Below, piece by piece: positions 42,904-52,114 of a DNA stretch of 64,000 nt. Numbering within the stretch: position 1 is the first letter of the stretch; every line of letters starts with the position of its first letter. The notes under the pieces are model-generated. The model did not search any database, was not told the origin of the DNA, and was given only the letters and a program-made list of their open reading frames with translations. The stretch comes from JAYWGN01 sp043778255. GTDB taxonomy: Bacteria; Bacteroidota; Bacteroidia; Chitinophagales; Chitinophagaceae. Position numbers and translations under genes: made by a program. The stretch is from positions 1 to 64,000 of the forward strand of contig JAYWGN010000046.1 in assembly GCA_043778255.1 (NCBI GenBank), in the 5' to 3' direction.

Positions 42904-44043
42904 ATGGTTTTATCTAATACTGACCCTTTATACAAGCAATGTACTTTATCTGTAATGGATAATATTGCTGATCCAAATATTACTTTTAACGATGATGGCG
43001 TATGTAACTATTATTTTGAATATTTAGCCGAGGCTAAAAAAAACTTATTGTCGCCAACCCAAGCTGCAAAAGAGTTAGAAGCAATTGTAGCCAAACTTAA
43101 ATTGGCTGGCAAGGGCAAAAAGTACGATTGTATGCTAGGTGTAAGTGGTGGGGTAGATAGTACTTACCTTTCGCTTATAACTAAGCGGTTGGGCTTACGG
43201 GTACTTTGTGTACATTTCGATAATGGGTGGAACTCCGAACTTGCCGTTCAAAATATTGAGAACATAGTAACTAAATGTGGGTTCGATTTATTTACTTATG
43301 TTATAAACTGGAACGAATTTAAAGATATACAGTTGGCTTACTTTAAAGCAAATGTAATTGATATTGAAGCCGTTACCGATATTGCAATATTTGCTTGCCT
43401 CGATAAAATATGCTCACAACATAACATTAAATATATAATTGATGGGCGTAATATAGTAACCGAAAGTGTAATACCAAGTGCTTGGATTAATAAAGATGCA
43501 CAAAATTTATACAATATTCATAAGCAATTTGGAACAATACCATTAAAGAGCTACCCCAAAATTAGTAGGGTGAAAAGAAATTTGCATTTTGTAAAAAAAG
43601 CATACCAAAGCATACCCTTACTCAATGTATTAGCGTATAATAAAGCTGCCGCTAAAAAAGAAATTGTTACTGAATTAAATTGGACAGATTATGGTGGAAA
43701 GCACTATGAGTCGGTGTTTACAAGGTTTTACCAAGGGTATATACTACCTAACAAGTTTAAAGTTGATAAGCGCAAAGCACACTTAAGCAACCTAATATAC
43801 AGCGGACAACTTACCAAAGCCGAAGCTTTACTCGAACTAGCACAACCCATTTATTCGGCTACACAATTGGCTATAGATAAACCTTTTGTATTAAAAAAAT
43901 TAGGCATGACCGAGGCAACATTTGATGCCTATATAAGTATACCACCCGAAAGCCACAGCAAGTATGGTAGTACCAAACCATTGTCCGAGGATTACCCCAT
44001 TTTAAAAATATTGAAACCAATAAAAAAATTATTAAGAAAATGA
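42904..44043 (+). CDS. N-acetyl sugar amidotransferase (WbpG/PseA-like, PP-loop)
   Basis: A 379-residue ATP pyrophosphatase-type enzyme that converts an N-acetyl to an acetamidino group using ammonia from HisH/HisF. The PP-loop SGGVDS is at residues 81-86. VHFDNGWNSELAVQNIENIV and NWNEFKDIQLAYFKA are family signatures. The N-terminal zinc-ribbon form CxxCVMD...GVCNxC is altered: Cys13 and Cys34 remain, but Ser16 and Tyr37 replace the other two. That may be usual in one branch of the family. It overlaps the next oxidoreductase by four bases. Confidence 0.88.
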   Translation: MVLSNTDPLYKQCTLSVMDNIADPNITFNDDGVCNYYFEYLAEAKKNLLSPTQAAKELEAIVAKLKLAGKGKKYDCMLGVSGGVDSTYLSLITKRLGLRVLCVHFDNGWNSELAVQNIENIVTKCGFDLFTYVINWNEFKDIQLAYFKANVIDIEAVTDIAIFACLDKICSQHNIKYIIDGRNIVTESVIPSAWINKDAQNLYNIHKQFGTIPLKSYPKISRVKRNLHFVKKAYQSIPLLNVLAYNKAAAKKEIVTELNWTDYGGKHYESVFTRFYQGYILPNKFKVDKRKAHLSNLIYSGQLTKAEALLELAQPIYSATQLAIDKPFVLKKLGMTEATFDAYISIPPESHSKYGSTKPLSEDYPILKILKPIKKLLRK

Positions 44044-45038
44044 TAAATTTTGCTATAATAGGCTGTGGGCGTATAGCACAGCGGCATGCCGAGCATATAC
44101 ATAACTTTGGAAAACTAGTAGCCGTATGCGATATAATACCCGAAAAAGCTGAAGCATTAGCTGCTGAATATAATGCCAAAGCCTATAACAATATTGATGA
44201 TTTATTGGCAAACGAAAAAACGGTAGATGTTGTGTCAATATGTTCACCTAACGGTTTGCATGCTATGCATAGCATAAAAAGCTTACAAGCTAACTACCAC
44301 GTACTTTGCGAAAAACCAATGGCATTAACTACTATTGATTGTGGCGAAATGATTAAAACAGCCGAGCAGGCAAACAAACGACTATTTGCTATAAAGCAAA
44401 ACAGGTTTAACCCACCAGTAGAAGCCGTTAAAAAAATAATAGACGAGGGTAAATTAGGTAAAATATTTAGTGTGCAACTTACCTGCTTTTGGAACAGAAA
44501 CGAAGATTACTACACCAATAGTTGGAAAGGCACAAAAACACTAGACGGCGGAACATTGTACACCCAATTTAGCCATTTTGTTGATTTGCTGTATTGGATG
44601 ATTGGGGATGTAGCCGAGGCCAAATCATATATGGATAACTTTGCTCACAAAAATATTATTGAGTTTGAAGATACAGGAGTGGTGGTATTAAAATTTCAAA
44701 ATGGGGCAATAGGTACTATTAATTATACGGTAAATAGTTATGGTAAAAATATGGAAGGGTCACTCTCTATATTTGGTGAATTAGGCACCGTAAAAATTGG
44801 CGGACAGTACCTCAACGAACTGGAGTACCAAAGTATAAAAGACTATACAATAGAAAATTTGCCGAAAGGCAATACTGCTAACAACTATGGCAATTACCAA
44901 GGTAGTATGAGCAATCATGATAAAGTGTATGCCAATGTGGTAGATGTATTAACCAATAATGCAAGTATTAGTACCAGTGCCTTTGAAGGCTTAAAAACGG
45001 TTGAAATTATTCAAAAAATTTATAATTCAGTATCATAA
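44040..45038 (+). CDS. Gfo/Idh/MocA-family oxidoreductase (GnnA- or WbpB-like)
   Basis: A 332-residue NAD(P)-dependent sugar oxidoreductase. Rossmann motif: FAIIGCGRIAQRHAEHI. VLCEKPMALT near residues 94-103 is the EKP catalytic motif, and NEDYYTNSWKGTKTLDGGTLYTQFSHFVDLLYWMIG near residue 160-195 carries the active-site Asp/His pair. It is followed by an LpxA-like acyltransferase and a DegT aminotransferase. That order fits oxidation, amination and acylation at C3 of UDP-GlcNAc, as by GnnA/GnnB with LpxA. The alternative is a second WbpB-type dehydrogenase. Confidence 0.85.
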   Translation: MINFAIIGCGRIAQRHAEHIHNFGKLVAVCDIIPEKAEALAAEYNAKAYNNIDDLLANEKTVDVVSICSPNGLHAMHSIKSLQANYHVLCEKPMALTTIDCGEMIKTAEQANKRLFAIKQNRFNPPVEAVKKIIDEGKLGKIFSVQLTCFWNRNEDYYTNSWKGTKTLDGGTLYTQFSHFVDLLYWMIGDVAEAKSYMDNFAHKNIIEFEDTGVVVLKFQNGAIGTINYTVNSYGKNMEGSLSIFGELGTVKIGGQYLNELEYQSIKDYTIENLPKGNTANNYGNYQGSMSNHDKVYANVVDVLTNNASISTSAFEGLKTVEIIQKIYNSVS

Positions 45039-45772
45039 TGAATAGTAGTGTATTAACAACTAAGGTTGGTGAAAATAATATATTTCAAGAGAACGTACAC
45101 ATTGCCGAAAACGTAATAATAGGCAGCAATAATATATTTTATACCGGCACAGTTATTCATAGTAATGTTGTTATTGGCGATAACAATTTATTTTCTAACT
45201 ACGTAATAGTAGGTAGCCAAGGCGAAATGGGACTTAAAGGCGATATAATACCCGACAATGGAAAAGTGATAATAGGTAACAATAATAAAATTAGAGAATT
45301 TGTTGTAATTAGTTTTCCTGCCAAAACCTTACTTACCAAAGTTGGAAACGATAACTATTTTATGGCTCGTAGCCATATACCACACGATTGTATAATTGGC
45401 AACAATAATGTAATGGCACCCAATTCGGTATTAGGTGGCTGTGCACAAATAGAGGATTATGTGTTTGTAGGCTTAGGTTCAAGTACACACCACGGCAAGG
45501 TGTTGGGCGAAGGTAGTATGATAGCCATGCAGGCTGCAAATAATAAAAGCATTCCACCGTTTATGACAGTAGCAGGTGTACCTGCAAAAATTAGAAAAAT
45601 GAACAGGCTTGGTGCTGAACGACGAGGCTTTGAAAAAATTTTATTAGACGAAGTAGAAAATAACCTACAAGATATTTTACACTTAAAGTATAAAAATCCA
45701 AATAATAATATAATAAACAAAATACAGCAATTCATTAGTAATAATGATTGTATTGTAGATGTTGCAAAATAG
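45038..45772 (+). CDS. LpxA-like acyltransferase (left-handed beta-helix)
   Basis: A 244-residue hexapeptide-repeat acyltransferase resembling UDP-GlcNAc acyltransferase. VVIGDNNLFSNYVIVGSQGEMGLKGD, SHIPHDCIIGNNNVMAPNSVLGG (compare HIAHDC of LpxA, with the catalytic His), and NRLGAERRGF near residue 190 (compare GLKRRGF) are LpxA landmarks. It is probably a paralog that moves a fatty or short acyl chain to an amino sugar of this polysaccharide. The true lipid A lpxA would be expected in the lpxD/fabZ cluster, not here. Confidence 0.8.
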   Translation: MNSSVLTTKVGENNIFQENVHIAENVIIGSNNIFYTGTVIHSNVVIGDNNLFSNYVIVGSQGEMGLKGDIIPDNGKVIIGNNNKIREFVVISFPAKTLLTKVGNDNYFMARSHIPHDCIIGNNNVMAPNSVLGGCAQIEDYVFVGLGSSTHHGKVLGEGSMIAMQAANNKSIPPFMTVAGVPAKIRKMNRLGAERRGFEKILLDEVENNLQDILHLKYKNPNNNIINKIQQFISNNDCIVDVAK

Positions 45773-45777
45773 TAAAT

Positions 45778-46893
45778 ATGAACGTTCCATTTGTTGATTT
45801 AAAGGCACAATACCAATCCATTAAAGTTGATATTGATAATGCCATTGAAAATGTTATAAGCGAAACGGCTTTTATAGGTGGTAAGTATGTAAAAGAATTT
45901 GAAAAAAACTTTGCCCAATTATATGGCGTAAAGCATTGTATAAGCTGTGCCAATGGTACAGATAGCCTATATATACTAATGAAAATGTTGGGTATAGGCA
46001 AAGGTGATGAAGTAATAACTGTTGCTAATAGTTGGATTAGTAGTAGCGAAACAATTACCCAAGCCGGAGCCACTCCAGTATTTGTTGATTGCGAGTTGGA
46101 GTACTACAGTATGGATATTGCTTTGTTTGAAAGTGCTATTACAACTAATACCAAAGCCGTAATAGCAGTGCATTTGCAAGGGCAAATGTGTAACTTAAAA
46201 GTAATAAATGAAATTTGCAAAAAGCATAATATTCATTTAATCGAAGATTGTGCTCAATCACATTTTTCGGAGCAAGATGGTGTAAGGGCAGGAGTTACAG
46301 GCATTGCTGGTTCATTTAGTTTTTATCCTGGCAAAAATTTGGGAGCTTATGGCGATGCAGGTTGCATTATAACTAACAACGATGCATTGGCCGAACAGTG
46401 TAAAATGTATGCCAACCACGGTGCACTAACAAAACACCAACACCAAATAGAAGGCATCAATAGCAGGTTAGATGGGTTACAAGCAGCCATACTTAATGCC
46501 AAGCTGCCCTACATATTACAATGGACAGAAAGTAGAATTGAAAAAGCCACATTGTATAACAAACATTTGAATGGCATTACCCAAATTACTTTACCCAAAG
46601 TAAGACCTAATACAAAACATACTTTTCATTTGTATGTAATATTAGCTACACAAAGAGATGCACTAATGCAACATTTAAAAAACAATGGAATAGAAACTGC
46701 ACTACACTACCCAACTGCATTGCCTAATTTAAAATGTTATGATTACCTACAAGTAACCCCACAACATTTCGCTGTGGCTACGGCTTTGCAACATCAAATA
46801 TTATCGTTACCTATATACCCCGAACTTACAGAAAATAGTATTGAATATATTGCAACTTCTATTAAAGCATTTTATAATAATAGTAGTAATTAA
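45778..46893 (+). CDS. DegT/DnrJ/EryC1/StrS aminotransferase (WbpE/GnnB/QdtB-like)
   Basis: A 371-residue PLP-dependent sugar aminotransferase. The frame opens at 45748, but the ATG at 45778 (NVPFVDLKAQYQSIK) matches the usual family start. GGKYVKEFEKNFAQLYGVKHCISCANGTDSL, then IEDCAQSHF, and SFSFYPGKNLGAYGDAGCI with the PLP lysine are typical of the group that aminates C3 of nucleotide sugars (WbpE, QdtB, GnnB). It fits the C3-oxidoreductase encoded two genes upstream. Five bases after the acyltransferase stop. Confidence 0.9.
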   Translation: MNVPFVDLKAQYQSIKVDIDNAIENVISETAFIGGKYVKEFEKNFAQLYGVKHCISCANGTDSLYILMKMLGIGKGDEVITVANSWISSSETITQAGATPVFVDCELEYYSMDIALFESAITTNTKAVIAVHLQGQMCNLKVINEICKKHNIHLIEDCAQSHFSEQDGVRAGVTGIAGSFSFYPGKNLGAYGDAGCIITNNDALAEQCKMYANHGALTKHQHQIEGINSRLDGLQAAILNAKLPYILQWTESRIEKATLYNKHLNGITQITLPKVRPNTKHTFHLYVILATQRDALMQHLKNNGIETALHYPTALPNLKCYDYLQVTPQHFAVATALQHQILSLPIYPELTENSIEYIATSIKAFYNNSSN

Positions 46894-48039
46894 TTGAGTA
46901 ATAGTTCCAAAAATATTTTAATAATATCGCCCAATCCTTGGGGTAAAATGTTTGTATCAAAGCATCATTATGCCGTTGCATTAGCAGCACTTGGGCATAA
47001 GGTTTACTTTTTAAATCCATTAACTTTTAATGGATTTAATACCCAACTATCCGCAGCTATTGGGTATGATAATATAAAAATAATTGATACAAGTTTGCCC
47101 CAATGGGCTTACATACTAAGGTTTAAAGCCAAAAGCATTTACAATTATATAGTAAACTTACACATAAAAAAAATACTAAAAACTACCGCTGTACACTTTG
47201 ATGAAGTATGGTGTTTTGAAACAAACTTGTACCCTAATTTAAGCAAATTTAAAGCAGTAAAAATTATATATTTTCCAGCTGATTTGTTAATGTATCCCTA
47301 TCAAGTAAAGGTAGCCAATAAAGCCGATTTGTGTGTTACCATATCGCAAACAATTGTAAATAGTTTAGTGCCTACTAACAAACCAACATTGCTACTTCCT
47401 CATGGTTTAGCTAATGATTTTTATAATTATGCTTCGCAAAAAATTGACGCTACAAATTATAATTGGCAGCCAAGTAATACAATTAAAGTTGGTTATGTGG
47501 GCAATTTGGTACGGTCTATTATTGATCAAGAGGCTATTTTGTTTTTGGTAAATAAATACCCAAATATTGAGTTTAATTTTTGGGGGGCTTATAAAGCTAA
47601 CGACTCTAACCTTAGTGGCAATACAGACTCAGCAACTATTGATTTTGTAAGTACATTGCAAGTGCAAAAAAATTGCATACTACATGGTGCTACTAATACA
47701 GCAGACTTAGCCTTGCAAATGCAACAAATAGATGCCTTTATACTCACTCTCAAAATTGTAGAAGGTGGCGATTACGATGGCTCCAACTCACACAAAATAA
47801 TTGAATACCTAAGTACAGGCAAAGTATTTGTAGCTAACTTTATTGTGCCAATATATACACATACAAATTTATTTGAAATGGCAGACAGTAACCCTTCCTT
47901 TTATCAATTGTTTGACAAAGTCATTAATAATATTAGTAACTACAATAATAACGAAATAGTTGAAAAACGATTGCAATATGCTGTGGCTAATACTTACAGC
48001 AATCACGTTAATACCATATACACTCAATTATACCAGTAA
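46894..48039 (+). CDS. GT-B fold glycosyltransferase (GT4-like)
   Basis: A 381-residue GT-B type protein starting at TTG directly after the preceding stop. ILIISPNPWGKMFVSKHHYAVALAALGHKVYFLNPL is the acceptor-domain start. VGYVGNLVRSIIDQEAILFLV near residue 205 opens the donor domain, and DGSNSHKIIEYLSTGKVFVANF near residues 295-315 is in place of the usual E-x7-E region. Similar proteins occur in Bacteroidota capsule clusters. Linkage unknown. Confidence 0.8.
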   Translation: MSNSSKNILIISPNPWGKMFVSKHHYAVALAALGHKVYFLNPLTFNGFNTQLSAAIGYDNIKIIDTSLPQWAYILRFKAKSIYNYIVNLHIKKILKTTAVHFDEVWCFETNLYPNLSKFKAVKIIYFPADLLMYPYQVKVANKADLCVTISQTIVNSLVPTNKPTLLLPHGLANDFYNYASQKIDATNYNWQPSNTIKVGYVGNLVRSIIDQEAILFLVNKYPNIEFNFWGAYKANDSNLSGNTDSATIDFVSTLQVQKNCILHGATNTADLALQMQQIDAFILTLKIVEGGDYDGSNSHKIIEYLSTGKVFVANFIVPIYTHTNLFEMADSNPSFYQLFDKVINNISNYNNNEIVEKRLQYAVANTYSNHVNTIYTQLYQ

Positions 48040-48042
48040 TAT

Positions 48043-49203
48043 TTGAACACCTCCAAATCTGTGGCACTGGTTGTATTATCCGAACCACAAACATATCCGC
48101 CTACTATAAATGCTGCAAATATATTAGCTGAGCAAGGTCACAGGGTATTTGTGTATGGTATTAAGTACGATACCAAAGATAAAATAGCCTTGCATCCTAA
48201 CATTACAATGAAGTACTGGGGGTCACAAGCTAAAGGTATTTTTAATGTGCTTAAGTATTGTACTATTTATTTTAGGTTGTTAATAGATAGCTTTAGCAAA
48301 AAATTTGATTGGATAATTGCTTACGATGCATTTTCAGTTGGGCCTACCTACATTACAGCAAAGTTGCGCAATATTAAATGGATATATCACCAACACGATT
48401 GGTGGGAACAACCCATTGGACTATTTCAAAAAACGGTAAATAAACTAGAGTTTAAGTGGGGTAGTAAAGCAACGGTAGTGTCGTTTCCGCAAACAAAAAG
48501 AGCTGAGTTATACCAACAGCAAACGGGTATGGCATCGTTGCCTTTAATTGTATATAATGGCCCTAGGTTGGCTTGGGTGGCAGAGCCACAACCTATGCAC
48601 CCGTTTTTGCAAAGCATTAAAAATACATACTCCAATATATTAGTGTATCAAGGTGGTTTGTCAAGTTATTTTGGGTTGCAAAATTTGGTAGCTGCATTAC
48701 CAAAGCATAGTGCTAATACCGCCTTATTGTTTATAGGTAGGGAGCTTGAGCAGGGTATTATTAATAAGTTAAATGCAGTTGCCAAAGAGTATAAAGTTGA
48801 GCCAAATATATTTTATTGGAAAGAGTATGTAAGTTACGATGCACTACCAGCCATTACTTCGTACTGTACAGTAGGTATTGCCAAACTTACACATAACAAT
48901 ATGTATGCTCCTATTAACGACAAGTTTATAGCAGGAGCATCCAACAAAATAGCGGAGTATATGGCCTGCAGCCTACCCATTATTGCCTCTAATACCGACG
49001 ATAATATTGCCTACTATACACCACACAATATTGGAGTACTATGCAATACTAACAGTGTAGATGCAATTGTAGCGGCGTTAGATACATTATTATTAAATAA
49101 ACAATTTGCCCATACTATGGGAAACAATAATAAGCATAACTTTAATACCATTTATAATTTTGATAAGCAGTTTCAAAAAATTGCAAGTATAATTGCAGCA
49201 TAG
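48043..49203 (+). CDS. GT4-like glycosyltransferase
   Basis: A 386-residue GT-B fold protein starting at TTG, 3 bases after the preceding stop. The N-terminal LVVLSEPQTYPPTINAANILAEQGHRVFVYG and WIYHQHDWWEQP mark the acceptor half. ILVYQGGLSSYFGLQNLVAALP and NKIAEYMACSLPIIASNTDDN (near residues 310-330) mark the donor half with the family E. The substrate is unknown. Confidence 0.85.
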   Translation: MNTSKSVALVVLSEPQTYPPTINAANILAEQGHRVFVYGIKYDTKDKIALHPNITMKYWGSQAKGIFNVLKYCTIYFRLLIDSFSKKFDWIIAYDAFSVGPTYITAKLRNIKWIYHQHDWWEQPIGLFQKTVNKLEFKWGSKATVVSFPQTKRAELYQQQTGMASLPLIVYNGPRLAWVAEPQPMHPFLQSIKNTYSNILVYQGGLSSYFGLQNLVAALPKHSANTALLFIGRELEQGIINKLNAVAKEYKVEPNIFYWKEYVSYDALPAITSYCTVGIAKLTHNNMYAPINDKFIAGASNKIAEYMACSLPIIASNTDDNIAYYTPHNIGVLCNTNSVDAIVAALDTLLLNKQFAHTMGNNNKHNFNTIYNFDKQFQKIASIIAA

Positions 49204-49216
49204 CAATAATTTAAAA

Positions 49217-50248
49217 ATGAATATTTTTTTAGTAGGTAAATTTGATACAGAATCTTTTGCTTGGCATATTGCCCAAACATTAAACTTGTTAGGGCATAAG
49301 GTTATACAATTTCAACATGGTATACAATACAGGCATAGTGGCTTTATGCATCAAAAACTTAATAGTATAGAGCTAGTGGTGGAACGTACATTTTGGAATA
49401 CAGCCTATATAGAAAATAAAACTTTAAAACGATTAAATAAGGCATTACTCAATCAACCCATAGATATTACAATTTGCACCCACGACTTTTTACGACCATC
49501 GGAGGTTGATTTTATAATTGAAAAAACTAAAGCACCTATAACTTTATGGTTTCCCGATGCCGTTGTAAATTTTGGACGGCACATGTTTTTAAATGCAAAT
49601 TATACTACACTGTTTTTTAAAGATGTATTTATAGTAGAACGATTAAAAGCTGAATTTCCTACAAAGCATATTGTATATTTGCCCGAATGTTGTAACCCTT
49701 TAGTTCACAAAAAATATGAAGCCACTAACAGTGATGTAGCAAAGTACAGCTGCGATATTACAACAGCTGGCAATTTATATGCAAACCGAATTTTGTTTTT
49801 TAACCAATTAGCTAAGTACAATTGGGATATTAAAATATGGGGCAACCCAGCAGCAAAATGGATGAATGCAAACACCGTAAGTAAGTATATTAAAAACGAA
49901 TATGTACTTGATGAGCAAAAAGGATTGGCATTTAGCCTAGCTAAAATAGTAACTAACAATTTGCACCCTGGCGAAATAGATGGCATCAACTGTAGAGCAT
50001 TTGAAATACCCGCTCTATTTGGCTTTCAGCTTATTAGCCATCGCAATTGTATAAGCGAATTATTTGAAATAGGTAAGGAAATTGAAACCTATAAATCTTA
50101 TGATGAACTTATTGACAAACTACAATACTACTTAAAAAATGATACAGCCCGTAATGCAATAAAACAGGCAGGTTATAATAGGGTACACAGCCAACATACC
50201 TATACTAATAGGCTACAAATACTACTAACAACAACCTTACAAAACTAA
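49217..50248 (+). CDS. CgeB-type glycosyltransferase
   Basis: A 343-residue protein from the ATG at 49217; an upstream in-frame start at 49193 adds eight unconserved residues inside the previous gene. MNIFLVGKFDTESFAWHIAQTLNLLGHKVIQFQ is the first domain. TTAGNLYANRILFFNQLAKYNWDIKIWGN and HPGEIDGINCRAFEIPALFGFQLIS near residues 250-275 match the CgeB/GT1_2 (DUF3880-like) group of glycosyltransferases known from spore and capsule loci. Linkage unknown. Confidence 0.8.
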   Translation: MNIFLVGKFDTESFAWHIAQTLNLLGHKVIQFQHGIQYRHSGFMHQKLNSIELVVERTFWNTAYIENKTLKRLNKALLNQPIDITICTHDFLRPSEVDFIIEKTKAPITLWFPDAVVNFGRHMFLNANYTTLFFKDVFIVERLKAEFPTKHIVYLPECCNPLVHKKYEATNSDVAKYSCDITTAGNLYANRILFFNQLAKYNWDIKIWGNPAAKWMNANTVSKYIKNEYVLDEQKGLAFSLAKIVTNNLHPGEIDGINCRAFEIPALFGFQLISHRNCISELFEIGKEIETYKSYDELIDKLQYYLKNDTARNAIKQAGYNRVHSQHTYTNRLQILLTTTLQN

Positions 50249-50253
50249 TAATA

Positions 50254-51027
50254 ATGAAAGTACTCATACTTGCAGGTGGCTTTGGCACAAGGTTAAGTGA
50301 AGAAACAACACTTAAACCCAAGCCAATGGCCGAAATAGGTGACAAGCCGATACTATGGCATATAATGAAAATATATGCACAATATGGCTACGATGACTTT
50401 GTAATATTATTAGGTTACAAGGGTTATTACATTAAGGAATATTTTATCAATTATTTTTTGCACCAAAGCAGTGTTACTATTAACCTTAAAGATAATAGTA
50501 TGCAGGTAATAGAAAATAAAAGTGAACAATGGAAAGTAACTTTGCTTGATACTGGTATGGAAACAATGACCGGAGGACGAATTAAACGAGCCCAAAGTAT
50601 AGTAGGCAACGAGAGGTTTTTGTTAACTTATGGCGACGGTGTAGCTAATGTAAATATTGAAGCATTAGTACAGTTTCATGAGCAACATGGCAAAGCCATT
50701 ACTATGACAAGCATACAGCCCGAAGGACGATTTGGATCATTACAAATGGATACCGATGGTAAAGTGGAACATTTTTTAGAAAAACCAAAAGGCGATGGTA
50801 AGTGGATTAATGGTGGCTTTTTTGTATGCGAACCTTCAGTATTTGATTATATAATTAAAGGAGATTCCACTATATTTGAAAGAGAACCTTTGGAAATGTT
50901 GGCTAATGAAGGTCAGCTAGTAGCCTACAAACACCATGGCTTTTGGAAATGTATGGACACCCTAAGCGATAAAAATGCATTAAATAATTTATGGAATAAT
51001 AACGAAGCACAATGGAAAATTTGGTAA
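50254..51027 (+). CDS. rfbF: Glucose-1-phosphate cytidylyltransferase
   Basis: A 257-residue nucleotidyltransferase that makes CDP-glucose from CTP and glucose-1-phosphate. LILAGGFGTRLSEETTLKPKPMAEIGD is the nucleotide-binding start, specific to RfbF/DdhA. PILWHIMKIYAQYGYDDFVILLGYKG, YGDGVANVNI and GRFGSLQMDTDGKVEHFLEKPKGDGKWINGGFFV follow in the family order, and KHHGFWKCMDTLSDK is the end signature. Its last 16 bases overlap rfbG. First step of a CDP-hexose pathway. Confidence 0.95.
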   Translation: MKVLILAGGFGTRLSEETTLKPKPMAEIGDKPILWHIMKIYAQYGYDDFVILLGYKGYYIKEYFINYFLHQSSVTINLKDNSMQVIENKSEQWKVTLLDTGMETMTGGRIKRAQSIVGNERFLLTYGDGVANVNIEALVQFHEQHGKAITMTSIQPEGRFGSLQMDTDGKVEHFLEKPKGDGKWINGGFFVCEPSVFDYIIKGDSTIFEREPLEMLANEGQLVAYKHHGFWKCMDTLSDKNALNNLWNNNEAQWKIW

Positions 51028-52103
51028 CAAAGTTATACAATGCCTACAAAGGGCAAACGGTAATAGTAACTGGTCATACTGGTTTTAAGGGTAGTTGGCT
51101 ATGCCAATGGCTTGTAAAAATGGGGGCAAATGTAGTCGGTATTTCTAAAGATATATCGAGCAACCCAAGTATGTACACTAACAACGAAATACATAAATAT
51201 TTACAACAAGATATTAGGTTAAATGTATTGGAGGAACAAAAATTGTTACAAATTTTTAATACCGTAAAACCCAATTATATATTTCACCTAGCAGCACAAC
51301 CCATTGTGAGCCTCAGTTACAAAGACCCTGTTGATACATTTATGAATAACACAATTGGCTATGCTACGGTGTTAAATGCAGTGCGGCTTATGGCATCTCC
51401 TTGTAGTGTAGTACTAGCATCGTCCGATAAATGTTATAAAAATAAAGAGTGGATTTGGGGCTATAGAGAAAACGATGAGTTAGGTGGTTATGATCCTTAT
51501 AGTGCATCTAAAGCTACGAGTGAAATAGTGTTTGAATCATTTTACCATTCGTTTTTTAAAAACCAAAATGATAAAAGAATTGCATCCGTAAGGGCTGGCA
51601 ATGTAATAGGCGGTGGCGATTGGAGTGTGGATAGAATAATACCCGATGCTTACAGAGCTTGGCATAGTAATGAGGTGTTGCCACTACGTCGGCCAAACTC
51701 TATAAGGCCTTGGCAGTTTGTATTGGAGCCGCTATTTGGGTATTTATTAACTGCAATTGCATTGCAAAATAATGAAAAATTAAACGGTGAATGTTTCAAC
51801 TTTGGCCCCGATAATACTATTAACTTACCCGTAGTTACAATGATAGAGCAACTCTCTGCATTGTCTAACAATGGTAAGTATGTGGTTGATGAGGCAGGGG
51901 CTACATTTTACGAAACATCGTTACTTAAATTAAATGCCGATAAAGCAAAAAGTATATTGGAGTGGATACCCGTACTACAAACTAATCAAACCCTACAATT
52001 AATAGCTACTTGGTATACACAGTACCAAAGTACACAAAACCTATTTGAACTAACAAACCAGCAAATCGAATTTTTTGAACAAGCAATTACAGCAGTAAAA
52101 TAA
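51012..52103 (+). CDS. rfbG: CDP-glucose 4,6-dehydratase
   Basis: A 363-residue extended SDR that converts CDP-glucose to CDP-4-keto-6-deoxyglucose. VIVTGHTGFKGSWLCQWL is the family NAD-binding motif. FHLAAQPIVSLSYKDPVDTF, then ASSDKCYKNKEWIWGYRENDELGGYDPYSASKATSE (catalytic YxxxK) and RAGNVIGGGDWSVDRIIPD are RfbG signatures. It overlaps rfbF by 16 bases. The DdhC-type dehydrase that normally acts next is not in this window. Confidence 0.95.
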   Translation: MENLVTKLYNAYKGQTVIVTGHTGFKGSWLCQWLVKMGANVVGISKDISSNPSMYTNNEIHKYLQQDIRLNVLEEQKLLQIFNTVKPNYIFHLAAQPIVSLSYKDPVDTFMNNTIGYATVLNAVRLMASPCSVVLASSDKCYKNKEWIWGYRENDELGGYDPYSASKATSEIVFESFYHSFFKNQNDKRIASVRAGNVIGGGDWSVDRIIPDAYRAWHSNEVLPLRRPNSIRPWQFVLEPLFGYLLTAIALQNNEKLNGECFNFGPDNTINLPVVTMIEQLSALSNNGKYVVDEAGATFYETSLLKLNADKAKSILEWIPVLQTNQTLQLIATWYTQYQSTQNLFELTNQQIEFFEQAITAVK

Positions 52104-52114
52104 ATAAAATTGGT

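Noticed and set aside
45748..45777. Longer start of the second DegT aminotransferase gene
   Set aside because: The extra ten residues (MYCRCCKIVN) overlap the preceding gene and are not in the family; the ATG at 45778 gives the usual start.
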